Positions 34,732 to 43,868 of a stretch of DNA of 64,000 nt are shown piece after piece; the stretch's first letter is position 1; each line of letters begins with the position of its first letter. The DNA comes from Bradyrhizobium iriomotense (GTDB lineage: Bacteria; Pseudomonadota; Alphaproteobacteria; Rhizobiales; Xanthobacteraceae): NCBI RefSeq assembly GCF_018130765.1, contig NZ_JAFCJZ010000004.1:186001-250000 (forward strand), given 5' to 3'. The notes under the pieces are model-generated. The model saw only the letters and a list, made by a program, of their open reading frames with translations, did not search any database and was not told the origin of the DNA. The position numbers and the translations under genes are program-made.

Positions 34732-37700
34732 TCACGCCACGTTCTGGTCGAGAATGTCCACCGCCTCGGCCAGGCTTACCGACACCAGCTGCGACACGCC
34801 GCGCTCGGCCATGGTGACGCCGAACAGACGGTTCATCCGCGCCATGGTGATCGGGTTGTGTGTGATGATGATGAAGCGCGTGTCGGTCGAGCCGGTCATC
34901 TCGTGCAAGAGGTTGCAGTACCGTTCGACGTTGTGGTCGTCGAGCGGTGCGTCGACTTCGTCCAGCACGCAGATCGGCGAGGGGTTGGTCAAGAACACCG
35001 CGAAGATCAGGGCCATCGCGGTCAGCGCCTGCTCACCGCCCGAGAGCAGCGACAGCGTCTGCGGCTTCTTGCCCGGGGGCTTTGCGATGATCTCGAGGCC
35101 GGCTTCGAGCGGGTCGTCGCTCTCGATCAAATGCAGCGCGGCCTCGCCGCCGCCGAACAGCTCGACGAACAGGCGCTTGAAGTGGTTGTTGACGACCTCG
35201 AACGAGGTCAAGAGCCGCTCGCGCGCTTCCTTGTTGAGGCTCTGGATGCCCTGGCGCAGCCGCTTGATGGCCTCGACCAGGTCATCGCGCTCGGTGACGA
35301 GGCCGGTGTGCTGGGTCTCGACCTCGCGCAGCTCTTCCTCGGCGCGCAAATTGACTGCGCCGAGGCGCTCGCGGTCGCGGCGCATCTTTTCGAGATCTTC
35401 CTCGATGTCATGCAGCGGCGGCAGCTCCGTGCCGGGCTCGATCTCGGCGAGGCCGGCAACCGCCTGCGGCTCGACCTCGAGCATGTCGCGGATCTCGCGC
35501 TCGATGTCCTCGAGCCGGCGGCGGGCGCCTTCCATGCGCTCCTCGGCGCGGGCGGTGGCCTCGCGTGAGCTGGAGAGGGCTTCGAGCGTCAGCTTGGCGA
35601 CGCGATCGGTCTCGGCCATTGCGCTTTCCGCGGTGGCGAGTGCGTCGGCGGCCATGCGGCGGTCGTTCTCCGCGTATTCGATCTCGGTGATCAGCGCGCT
35701 GCGCTTCTCGGCGAACACTTGCGGCGCGTTTTCAAGATCGCTGCGCTCGATCGTGAGTTCGGCGATACGGGCCTGGATGGTGTCGATGTGAGAGGCCGCG
35801 CTCTCCTTGCGGTTCTGCCACTCGGTGCGCTCGGCGAGGATCGCCTGCACGCGGCGGTCGGCGAGCTCGGCCTCGCGCGCCAGCGCCTGTGCCTCGGCGC
35901 GGACCTGGGCGGCCATGCGGCGATGAGCCTCGATGTCGCTGCGGACGGCGGCGAGGCGGGTCTCTGTGTCCTCGCTCGACGGCAGCTCGCTGATGCCGGC
36001 CTCGGCATATTCGTAGGCGGCTTCAGCCTCGGCGCGGTCGGCGGCGAGGCGGCTGTGCGCTTCCGACAGCGTCGCCTTGCGGGCGGCGTGGCGGCTGATC
36101 TCGCGCTCGGCAGTGGCATGGCGCTCACGCGCGACGTTCAGCTCGCGCTGCGCGGCACGCCAGGCTTCGCGGCTCGCGCCTTCGGTGCTCGCGGCCATCT
36201 GCAGCTCGGACTCGGCATTCTCCAGCGCCTGGCGCTTGATCTGCGCGTCGATGCGGGCCTGCTCCAGCTCGTTCTCGATATCGACGAGGCGGGCGCGCTC
36301 GGCGAGGCGGCGCGCCGCACCGGTTGGCGCGTGCGCCGCGGCCACAAAACCGTCCCAGCGCCAGACGTCGCCCTCGGGCGAGACCAGCCGCTGGCCGGTC
36401 TTGAGCTGAGAGACCAGCTCGGCGCCGCGCTCGCGCGGCACCACGCCGATCTGCGCAAGGCGGCGGGTCAGCTCGGCCGGCGCCTGCACATGGTTGGAGA
36501 GCGGAGCGGCGCCTTCGGGCAGCTCCGGATCGCCCTCGGTATGTCCGACATTGGTCCAGCGCATCGGCGCCGACGGGTCGATCGGCGCGTCGAGGTCGTC
36601 GCCCAGCGCAGCGCCGATCGCTTTTTCAAAACCCTTGTCGACGGTGATGCCGTCGATGATCGGCGGCCACAGATTCTTGGTCTCGCCGTTGACGATCTTG
36701 GAGATCGTGCGCGCCTCGGTCTCCAGGCGCTGCACGCGCTTGTCGGCCTCGTTCAGCGGCGAGCGCGAGGATTCCAGCGTCTGGCGTGCCGCGACATGCG
36801 CGGCTTCGCTCGCTTGAGCTGCGGCTTCCGAGGCCGCCAGCGTCTGCTCCGCGGTCTCGACCAGCGCGGTCAGCTCGTCGAGATCGCCGAAGCCGCCGGT
36901 CGCTTCAGTGAGCTTCTGCTCCTCGGCGGTGACGTTCGCGATCTCCTGGTCGAGCCGGGCGAGCTTGTCGCGATGGGTGCGGACATTGGCTTCGAGCTGG
37001 TTGCGCTTGGCGGTGAGGTCGGCGAGCGCGGTGGTGAGCTCGGCGAATTGCTGCTCGGTCTCGGTCAGCACCGCCTCGGCCTCGCCGACGCGCTCGTCGA
37101 CGCCGGAGCGCTTCTCGACGCGCGACTTGATCTCTTCCTTCAGCTCGGCGTCTTCGCTGTCGAGCCGCTGCAGCGCGACGTCGGCGTCCATGGTTTGTTG
37201 CTGAGCACGGGAAATGTCGCCTTCGAACTGGGCGAGGCGGCGCTCGAGCTCGGCGACGCGCTCCTTGGCGCGCTCTTCCTCGCGGTCGAGCAGCTCGCGG
37301 GCATTGGTCAGGCGCTGGAGGCCGGCGGCGGCGCGCGCTTCGGCATCGCGCAGCGCCGGCATTTCGGCGGCGCGGATCGCCTGGATGCGCGCGGCCTCGG
37401 CCTGGTGCTGGGTGCGCTCGGCCATCTCGCGGACGGCGAGATCGTGGGTCTGGCCGGATTCGTTGACGTCGGCATGGGCGCCGATCCAGCGCAGATGGAA
37501 CAGGGTGGCTTCGGCCTTGCGGACCTTGGCCGCGACCTCGCGGTAGCGCACGGCCTGGCGGGCCTGCTTCTTCAAGCCTTCCATCTGGCCGGAGAGCTGG
37601 CCGATCACGTCCTCGACGCGGGTGAGGTTGGTTTCGGCCGCCTTCAGCCGCAGCTCGGCCTCGTGGCGGCGGGCATGCAGGCCGGCGACGCCGGCGGCGT

Positions 37701-38196
37701 CTTCCAGCACGCGGCGGCGCTGCTCGGGCTTGGCCTGGATGATCTCGCCGATCTTGCCCTGGTGGACGAGGGCGGGCGAGCGCGCGCCGGTGGCAGCATC
37801 GGCGAACAGGATCTGCACGTCGCGGGCGCGCACGTCGCGGCCGTTGATGCGATAGACCGAGCCGGCCTCGCGCTCGATACGGCGGGAGATTTCCAGCAAC
37901 TGGCTGTCGTTCATCGCCGCCGGCGCGGTGCGATCGGCATTGTCGATCGTCATCGTCACTTCGGCGTGGTTGCGCGCGGGACGGTTGCCGGAGCCGGCGA
38001 AGATCACCGCGTCCATGTCGGCGGCGCGCAGCGACTTGTACGACGTTTCGCCCATCGCCCAGCGCAGCGCTTCGACGAGATTCGACTTGCCGCAGCCGTT
38101 GGGTCCGACCACGCCGGTCAGGCCGGGCTCGATGACGAAGTCCGTGGGCTCAACGAAGGACTTGAAGCCGTGAAGTCGCAGGCGGGTGATTTTCAT
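34732..38196 (-). CDS. smc: Chromosome segregation protein SMC
   Basis: A 1154-aa SMC protein. The N-terminal head has Walker A (VVGPNGCGKSNLVEALRW). Long coiled coils (about residues 170-490 and 640-970) flank a hinge of the reduced alphaproteobacterial type (IIDGITVDKGFEKAIGAALG). The C-terminal head has the ABC signature LSGGEQALTAMAL and Walker B ICVLDEVDAPLDDHNV. It condenses and segregates the chromosome together with ScpA/ScpB. The ATG at 38196 gives the usual start MKITRLRLHGFKSF. A dsbA-like, a dciA-like and mutY gene lie upstream in the order common in this class. Confidence 0.96.
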   Translation of the reverse strand: MKITRLRLHGFKSFVEPTDFVIEPGLTGVVGPNGCGKSNLVEALRWAMGETSYKSLRAADMDAVIFAGSGNRPARNHAEVTMTIDNADRTAPAAMNDSQLLEISRRIEREAGSVYRINGRDVRARDVQILFADAATGARSPALVHQGKIGEIIQAKPEQRRRVLEDAAGVAGLHARRHEAELRLKAAETNLTRVEDVIGQLSGQMEGLKKQARQAVRYREVAAKVRKAEATLFHLRWIGAHADVNESGQTHDLAVREMAERTQHQAEAARIQAIRAAEMPALRDAEARAAAGLQRLTNARELLDREEERAKERVAELERRLAQFEGDISRAQQQTMDADVALQRLDSEDAELKEEIKSRVEKRSGVDERVGEAEAVLTETEQQFAELTTALADLTAKRNQLEANVRTHRDKLARLDQEIANVTAEEQKLTEATGGFGDLDELTALVETAEQTLAASEAAAQASEAAHVAARQTLESSRSPLNEADKRVQRLETEARTISKIVNGETKNLWPPIIDGITVDKGFEKAIGAALGDDLDAPIDPSAPMRWTNVGHTEGDPELPEGAAPLSNHVQAPAELTRRLAQIGVVPRERGAELVSQLKTGQRLVSPEGDVWRWDGFVAAAHAPTGAARRLAERARLVDIENELEQARIDAQIKRQALENAESELQMAASTEGASREAWRAAQRELNVARERHATAEREISRHAARKATLSEAHSRLAADRAEAEAAYEYAEAGISELPSSEDTETRLAAVRSDIEAHRRMAAQVRAEAQALAREAELADRRVQAILAERTEWQNRKESAASHIDTIQARIAELTIERSDLENAPQVFAEKRSALITEIEYAENDRRMAADALATAESAMAETDRVAKLTLEALSSSREATARAEERMEGARRRLEDIEREIRDMLEVEPQAVAGLAEIEPGTELPPLHDIEEDLEKMRRDRERLGAVNLRAEEELREVETQHTGLVTERDDLVEAIKRLRQGIQSLNKEARERLLTSFEVVNNHFKRLFVELFGGGEAALHLIESDDPLEAGLEIIAKPPGKKPQTLSLLSGGEQALTAMALIFAVFLTNPSPICVLDEVDAPLDDHNVERYCNLLHEMTGSTDTRFIIITHNPITMARMNRLFGVTMAERGVSQLVSVSLAEAVDILDQNVA

Positions 38197-38414
38197 AAGC
38201 ACGCATCTCTGTTGGCAGGCGCGAATCCCCCTGCCGGGACAATACCATGGAAGGCAGTGTCGCTATCCGGGGCGAGTCGCGCGAGGCGCCTCATGCGGCT
38301 GGACAATGGCCGCGGCGCGCCGCGAGGGCAACCGGCGAAAGCCGCTTTTCCCAAGGGATTTATGCCGGGAAAGATACGGCTTTCGAGATGCGAATCAGGA
38401 TCTTGACGAGCGAA

Positions 38415-39071
38415 TCAGCTCTTCAGCAGCGGATTGATCTTCTTGGCGAACTCCTCGAACGAGGCCTCGCCCTTGATCTTTTCGCCGTTGATGAAGAAGG
38501 TCGGCGTCGAATCCACCTTCAACACGTCGCTGGCATATTTCTGGTCGGCGGCGATCTTGTCGAGCAGTGCCTGGTCCTTCAGGCAGGCTTCGACCTGCTG
38601 CTGGGTGAGGCCGGCCTGCTTGCCGATCCGCGTCAGGGTCTCGGTGGTGTTCTTCATCACCCAGTCGCTCTGCTGGCGGAACAGCATGTCGGTGACGGCG
38701 AAGTATTTCGGCGCGTCGTCCTTGGCGATGCAGCGCGAGAGCATCGAGCCGGCGGCCGCTTTGATGTCGAGCGGGAACTCGCGGAAGATGTAACGCACCT
38801 TGCCGGTGTCGATGTACTCCGACTTGATCTTGGGGAACACCTGCTCGTTGAAGGCGGCGCAGTGCGGGCAGGTCATCGAGGCGTATTCGGTGATGGTGAC
38901 GGCGGCGTCCTTCGGGCCGAGGGCCATGTCGGGCAGCGATACGGGCTTCGCCACATCGGCGGCCGACTGTGCCATCGCCTCGGAGATGAACCGCAGCGGC
39001 GAGAGCCCGGCGACCGCGGCAAGCCCGGTCAGCGACAGCATCGTGGTGAAGGCGCGGCGGGTGATGATCAA
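38415..39071 (-). CDS. DsbA-family thiol-disulfide oxidoreductase
   Basis: A 218-aa secreted protein. A TTG at 39071 with GGGAG six bases upstream fits best (LIITRRAFTTMLSLTGLAAV), giving a signal sequence with a twin Arg; an upstream TTG at 39104 has no ribosome site. The thioredoxin fold has the active site TCPHCAAFNEQV and the cis-Pro in DSTPTFFINGEK. It probably forms disulfides in periplasmic proteins. It is upstream of smc, with 218 bp between them. Confidence 0.88.
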   Translation of the reverse strand: MIITRRAFTTMLSLTGLAAVAGLSPLRFISEAMAQSAADVAKPVSLPDMALGPKDAAVTITEYASMTCPHCAAFNEQVFPKIKSEYIDTGKVRYIFREFPLDIKAAAGSMLSRCIAKDDAPKYFAVTDMLFRQQSDWVMKNTTETLTRIGKQAGLTQQQVEACLKDQALLDKIAADQKYASDVLKVDSTPTFFINGEKIKGEASFEEFAKKINPLLKS

Positions 39072-39211
39072 GGTCGGCTCCCGAATTGGCAAGATGTCGC
39101 CCAAGGGATCGGGTCAAGGTTCCCGCCCGGGCGGCCTGTCGCTAGCTTGAAACGTCGCTTGAGGCAATGGCGGGCCGCAAGGACAGGTCCAGATTGACCG
39201 CGAAATGAGGC

Positions 39212-39709
39212 TCAATTTCGCTTGATGGCGGCCCCGAGCCGCGCCAGCGCCGTCTTCAATTGTTCATCTTCGATGTCGGTCAGGCTCTCCGCCACCTTGG
39301 CGACCGCCTTGGGGTCCGGCGGGCCGGGCCGCTTTCGGGTCCGGGGGCGTGACAGGGGAGCCTGGCGGAAGGCGAGCTTGCCGACCGCGCTCCAGCCGAA
39401 GAAGCGGTTGACCCGCTCCAGGATCACGTCTGCCGAGTGCTGGATCTCCAGCGCCATCGGCCCCTCGACCCGCAGCACCAGCGTCGCCGGCTCCTGCGGC
39501 TGGCCCTCGACCGGCCGCGGCCATTGCATCTTGAGCGGCTCGGCATGGGCCGCGATCTCGGGCCCTGCGATCTGCGCCCACCGCGTCACCAGCTCGCGCG
39601 CGGCAAAGCCCTGCTTGGCATAGGCCTCGGCAAAGACGTCGTTGAGCAGGATCCCGAGCGGTTTTGCGCTGATGGGACCGGGCTTGAAGATGGGACCGGA
39701 TTTGGACAT
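39212..39709 (-). CDS. DUF721 / DciA-like protein
   Basis: A 165-aa protein of the DUF721 family, to which the helicase loader DciA belongs. The core is LGILLNDVFAEAYAKQGF, LVTRWAQIAGPEIAAHAEPL, then LVLRVEGPMALEIQHSADVI. A role in loading DnaB is known for DciA in other bacteria and is inferred here. The ATG at 39709 is 110 bp from the divergent mutY start. Confidence 0.85.
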   Translation of the reverse strand: MSKSGPIFKPGPISAKPLGILLNDVFAEAYAKQGFAARELVTRWAQIAGPEIAAHAEPLKMQWPRPVEGQPQEPATLVLRVEGPMALEIQHSADVILERVNRFFGWSAVGKLAFRQAPLSRPRTRKRPGPPDPKAVAKVAESLTDIEDEQLKTALARLGAAIKRN

Positions 39710-39818
39710 GGGGGCCTTATAGCACCGCCGGCGCGCCGCCATGAAGAAAGACGTGGATGCCCGCGGCCAGCGCGGGCATGACGTGGAGAGATTGGCTTGG
39801 GGCCGTTACAGTGAACGC

Positions 39819-40928
39819 ATGAGCCGCAGATCCGCCCTGAACGTGAAATCGGAACCAGTTTTACCGGCGCGTCCGACGCTGCTTCTCCAGTGGTACGACC
39901 GCCATCGCCGCCGGCTGCCCTGGCGTGCGGCGCCGGGCGAAGTGTCGGACCCCTACCGCGTCTGGCTCTCCGAGATCATGCTGCAGCAGACCACCGTGAA
40001 GGCGGTCGGGCCCTATTTCGAAAAATTCGTCGCGCGCTGGCCTGACGTCACGGCGCTCGGCAGCGCCTCGCAGGATGACGTGCTGCGGATGTGGGCGGGG
40101 CTCGGCTATTACTCGCGCGCACGCAATCTCTACGCCTGCGCCGTCGCGGTGACGCGCGAGCATGGCGGCGTCTTTCCCGATACGGAGGAAGGGCTGCGCG
40201 CGCTGCCGGGGATCGGGCCCTACACGGCGGCGGCGATTGCGGCGATCGCGTTCGATCGCCGCACCATGCCTGTTGACGGCAATATCGAGCGGGTGGTGTC
40301 GCGGCTCTTTGCCGTTGAAGACGAGCTCCCGCAGGCAAAGCCCTTGATCCGGCAACTGGCTACGACGCTGCTCGCCAATTCGCGTGCCGGCGACAGCGCG
40401 CAGGCTTTGATGGATCTCGGCGCCTCGATCTGCACGCCGAAGAAGCCAGCCTGCTCGCTGTGCCCGTTGAATGAGGACTGCACGGCGCGCGCGCAAGGCA
40501 CCCAGGAGACGTTCCCGCGCAAGGCGCCGAAGAAGAGCGGGACGCTGCGGCGCGGCGCCGCTTTCGTGGTGAGGCGCGTTGACGAACTGTTGGTTCGCTC
40601 GCGGCCCGAGAAGGGCTTGCTCGGCGGCATGACGGAAGTGCCGGGCTCGGATTGGCTCGCCGGCCAGGAGGATGCGACGGCGAAGCAGCAGGCGCCGGAG
40701 CTGAAGGGGCTGTCGCGCTGGCAGCGCAAGGTGGGCGTCGTCACCCACGTCTTCACGCATTTCCCGCTGGAGCTGGTGGTCTACACCGCCAAGGCCGAAG
40801 CGCGCACGCGCGCGCCCGCCGGCATGCGCTGGGTGCCGATCGCGACGCTTGCGGACGAGGCGCTGCCCAACGTCATGCGCAAGGTGATCGCGCACGCGCT
40901 GGATCTTTCGTCGGGCCCATCCTCCTGA
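39819..40928 (+). CDS. mutY: A/G-specific adenine DNA glycosylase
   Basis: A 369-aa repair enzyme that removes A mispaired with 8-oxoG. Features: the LPWR segment, MLQQTTVKAVGPYFEKF, the helix-hairpin-helix LPGIGPYTAAAIAAIAF, the catalytic Asp in PVDGNIERVVSRL, and the iron-sulfur loop C-x6-C-x2-C-x5-C starting CTPKKPACSLC. The C-terminal 120 residues are the MutT-like 8-oxoG domain. The ATG at 39819 was chosen over an upstream in-frame ATG because it matches the family start. Confidence 0.95.
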   Translation: MSRRSALNVKSEPVLPARPTLLLQWYDRHRRRLPWRAAPGEVSDPYRVWLSEIMLQQTTVKAVGPYFEKFVARWPDVTALGSASQDDVLRMWAGLGYYSRARNLYACAVAVTREHGGVFPDTEEGLRALPGIGPYTAAAIAAIAFDRRTMPVDGNIERVVSRLFAVEDELPQAKPLIRQLATTLLANSRAGDSAQALMDLGASICTPKKPACSLCPLNEDCTARAQGTQETFPRKAPKKSGTLRRGAAFVVRRVDELLVRSRPEKGLLGGMTEVPGSDWLAGQEDATAKQQAPELKGLSRWQRKVGVVTHVFTHFPLELVVYTAKAEARTRAPAGMRWVPIATLADEALPNVMRKVIAHALDLSSGPSS

Positions 40929-40980
40929 CAGCACGCTGGCAGCAGCGTTACGCTATCAGGGCGCGACACGGAGGCTGCCA

Positions 40981-41400
40981 ATGGTCAAAACCGCGCTCGA
41001 CAATTTTCCACGGCCGCCTTGCGCCGAGTTGCTCGGATGGCGCCTGCTCGACGCCCGCCCCGAGGAGGGATGGATCAGGCTGGGCTTCGAGGGCAAGCCC
41101 GAATTCTGCAATCCGGCGGGCTTCATCCAGGGCGGCATGCTTTCGGCCATGCTCGACGACACCATGGGCCCCGCCGTGCTGGTGATGAGCGAGGGCCGGC
41201 TCTACACCACCACCATCAGCATGACCGTGAATTTCCTCAGCCCCGCAAAGCCTGGCCCGATCATCGGCGAGGCGAGGGTGACGCAACTCGGCAAGACGAT
41301 CGCGTTCGTCGAGGCGAAGCTGATGGCGGAGGATGGAACGGTTTTGGCAACGGCAAGCGCAAGCGAGCGGCTGCTGGAGGCGGCGAGGGTGGTGCGGTAA
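40981..41400 (+). CDS. PaaI-family thioesterase
   Basis: A 139-aa hotdog-fold protein. EFCNPAGFIQGGMLSAMLDD is the helix with the GG-x-x-x-x-x-x-D catalytic segment of PaaI thioesterases, followed by TTTISMTVNFLSPAKPGPII. It probably hydrolyses an acyl-CoA. It lies 52 bp behind mutY on the same strand. Confidence 0.9.
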   Translation: MVKTALDNFPRPPCAELLGWRLLDARPEEGWIRLGFEGKPEFCNPAGFIQGGMLSAMLDDTMGPAVLVMSEGRLYTTTISMTVNFLSPAKPGPIIGEARVTQLGKTIAFVEAKLMAEDGTVLATASASERLLEAARVVR

Positions 41401-41420
41401 ATAGTCTGGCCGCGCGCTCC

Positions 41421-41599
41421 TTCTTCCTTCTCCCCTTGCGGGAGAAGGTGGCGCGAAGCGCCGGATGAGGGGTATCTCTCCGCGGATTCAAACTGCGAGT
41501 TCGACACGCCGAGAGAACCCCTCACCCAAGTGAGTCTTGGTCTGCCAGCGTCGCTGCCCTCTCCCACAAGGGGCGAGGGCACATCAACGCGCATCTCGC
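41421..41599. repeat. Intergenic palindromic repeat, family B
   Basis: TTCTTCCTTCTCCCC, then GGAGAAGGTGGCGCGAAGCG, CCGGATGAGGGGTAT, and, inverted, ACCCCTCACCCAAG and CTCTCCCACAAGGGG, ending GCATCTCGC. A second copy is at 52556-52751 with the same order of blocks. Confidence 0.88.
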
Positions 41600-41628
41600 T
41601 CCGAGCGAGAGCACTCGAGACACTGAAC

Positions 41629-42906
41629 TCAACCGACCGCGCGCGCGTCCTTGCTCACGATCGGCGGCTTCGCGTTCAGCGCCTCCACCTGGAATCCCGC
41701 AACACGCTTGTAATTCGCGGCGATGTCCTCCAGCTCCTGCTGCGACAGCACGTCGGTCACGACCTTGTAGCCGTCGGGCGCGCGCTCCTCGACGAGCTGC
41801 ATCACCTGCTCGGGGCCGTTCTTGCGGTTGAGCAGGACGAGGTCGGTGGTCGCGGGCCGGCGCTCGGCTTCATAGGCGAGCAGCGCCGCTTGCGTCGGGC
41901 CGTGCGCCAGGATCTCGCGGGTGATGACGCGGGCGTCGAGGATCGCCTGCGAGGCGCCGTTCGAGCCGATCGGGTACATCGGATGCGCGGCATCGCCCAT
42001 CAGCGTGACGCGGCCGAAGGTCCATTGCGACACCGGATCGCGGTCGACCAGTGGATATTCATAGGCGTGCGGGCAGTTCCTGATCAGGCCGGGCACGTCG
42101 AGCCAGTCGAACGTCCAGCTCTCGAACCATGGCAAAAACTCCTCGAGCCGCGCGGTGCGGTTATAGTCCTCGCGCCGCCACTGATAGGTCGGCGGCATGT
42201 GGCGCTCGGCGACCCAGTTGATCAGGTGATTGCCGGCAGCATCCGGCTCTTTCGAGATCGGGTAGCAGACGAATTTCAGGATCTCGTGCCCGGCCATGAT
42301 CATGGTGCGGCCGGTCAGGAAGGCCTTTGCCGGCGTGACGCCGCGCCAGAGGATGCGGCCGTTCCAGATCGGCGGGCCTTCGTTCGGGTAGAGCTTTTCT
42401 CGCGCGGCGGAATGGATGCCGTCGGCGGCGATCAGGATCGCGCCTTCGTAAGTGCCGGCGGGCTTGCCGGTCGCCTTGTCGACGAAGTCGGCGCGCACGC
42501 CGTTCGCTGTCTCGCTCCAGCCGGTCAGATGATGGCTGGTGAGGATATTGTCGCGGCCGAGCCGCTCGACCGCGGTGTCCAGCAGCAGCTGCTGCAGCGT
42601 GCCGCGATGGATCGAGAATTGCGGCCATTTGTAGCCGGCTTCCAGCCCGCGCGGCTCGCTCCAGATCGGCTTGCCGTGCTTGGAGAAATAGGCGAGCTCG
42701 CGCGTGCGCACGCCGCTGGAGTCCAGCTTGTCCATCAGCCCGAGCTCGATCAGCTCGCGCACCGCATGCGGCAGCACGTTGATGCCGACGCCGAGCGGCT
42801 TCAGCTCCGCGACGCTCTCGAACACTTTTACGGGCACGCCGATTTGATGCAGGCTGAGCGCAAGCGTCAACCCGCCGATGCCGCCACCGGCGATGAGTAC
42901 GGTCAT
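41629..42906 (-). CDS. FAD-dependent monooxygenase
   Basis: A 425-aa flavoprotein of the PHBH-like class. The dinucleotide fold is MTVLIAGGGIGGLTLALSLH, the mid-protein DG motif is AILIAADGIHSAAREKLY, and the second FAD motif is TLMGDAAHPMYPIGSNGASQ. The ATG at 42906 gives the usual start. The substrate is likely an aromatic compound but is not determined. A glutathione S-transferase gene starts 140 bp away on the other strand. Confidence 0.9.
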   Translation of the reverse strand: MTVLIAGGGIGGLTLALSLHQIGVPVKVFESVAELKPLGVGINVLPHAVRELIELGLMDKLDSSGVRTRELAYFSKHGKPIWSEPRGLEAGYKWPQFSIHRGTLQQLLLDTAVERLGRDNILTSHHLTGWSETANGVRADFVDKATGKPAGTYEGAILIAADGIHSAAREKLYPNEGPPIWNGRILWRGVTPAKAFLTGRTMIMAGHEILKFVCYPISKEPDAAGNHLINWVAERHMPPTYQWRREDYNRTARLEEFLPWFESWTFDWLDVPGLIRNCPHAYEYPLVDRDPVSQWTFGRVTLMGDAAHPMYPIGSNGASQAILDARVITREILAHGPTQAALLAYEAERRPATTDLVLLNRKNGPEQVMQLVEERAPDGYKVVTDVLSQQELEDIAANYKRVAGFQVEALNAKPPIVSKDARAVG

Positions 42907-43046
42907 GAGAAAGCCCCTCCGATCATCGGCGTCTTGGCACAGGCGGGCGGATGTGGGCAACTGCGAAGAGCAAAGCACGTAGAACAGCGTGCTATGGACC
43001 TCGCGGCCGACAGCCGTTAACTTCCAGCTTTCCCATGAGGTCAGAC

Positions 43047-43667
43047 ATGCTCAAGCTCTACTACGCAACCGGCACCTGCGCGCTCGCCACCTACATGACC
43101 CTGGAGGAGGCCGGCGCCGACTACACGGCCGAACGGCTGAGCTTCAAGGACAACCAGCAGAACAGCCCGGACTATCTCGACATCAACCCGAAGGGCCGCG
43201 TGCCGGCCCTGGTGACCGATCGCGGCGTCCTCACCGAGACGCCGGCGATGCTGGCCTATATCGCGCAGACCTTCCCCAAGGCGAAGCTGGCGCCGCTGGA
43301 CGATCCCTTCGACTTCGCCCAGGTGCAGTCGTTCAACTCCTATCTCTGCTCGACCGTGCACATCAATCATGCCCACAAGATGCGCGGCGCGCGCTGGGCG
43401 ACGGAGGAGAGCTCGTTTGCCGACATGAAGGCGATGGTTCCGAAGACCATGGCCGCCTGCTTCAAGCTGATCGAGCAGAAGATGTTCAAAGGGCCGTGGG
43501 TGATGGGCGATCAGTTCACGATCTGCGATCCCTATCTCCACACGCTCTCGAACTGGCTCGAAGGCGACAGCGTCGACATCAACGCTACGCCGAAGATCGC
43601 CGATCATTTCAAGCGCATGTCGGATCGCCCGGCCGTGCGCAAGGTGATGGACGCGCAGAAGGCGTAA
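43047..43667 (+). CDS. Glutathione S-transferase
   Basis: A 206-aa GST. The N-terminal thioredoxin domain is MLKLYYATGTCALATYMTLE with INPKGRVPALVTDRGVLTET (cis-Pro and the glutathione gamma-Glu contact). The helical C-terminal domain has PWVMGDQFTICDPYL. The Cys in GTCALA is typical of the beta class. The ATG at 43047 has GAGG six bases upstream. Confidence 0.92.
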   Translation: MLKLYYATGTCALATYMTLEEAGADYTAERLSFKDNQQNSPDYLDINPKGRVPALVTDRGVLTETPAMLAYIAQTFPKAKLAPLDDPFDFAQVQSFNSYLCSTVHINHAHKMRGARWATEESSFADMKAMVPKTMAACFKLIEQKMFKGPWVMGDQFTICDPYLHTLSNWLEGDSVDINATPKIADHFKRMSDRPAVRKVMDAQKA

Positions 43668-43678
43668 CAAAACTCGGT

Positions 43679-43846
43679 GTCGTCCCGGGCGAGCGTCAGC
43701 GCGGCCACAAATTCCGCTGTCGTCCTGGCGAAAGCCAGGACCCATACCGCGGAATCTATCGATCGCGTTCGATAGGAGTACCGAACGACGGGTCTTCGCC
43801 AAACTCCACCCTGTGGTTATGGGTCCCGGCGTTCGCCGGGACGACA
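43679..43846. repeat. Intergenic palindromic repeat, family C
   Basis: Starts GTCGTCCCGGGCGAGCG and ends GTTCGCCGGGACGAC, with an inner pair TGGCGAAAGCCAGGACCCAT and ATGGGTCCCGGCG. Its ends match the 44-bp palindrome at 25396. It separates converging GST and LysR genes. Confidence 0.85.
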
Positions 43847-43868
43847 CCGAATGTTTTGAAGCGACACG

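Noticed and set aside
35719..38406. An 895-codon open frame antisense to smc
   Set aside because: It mirrors the smc codon pattern and has no recognisable domain or ribosome site.
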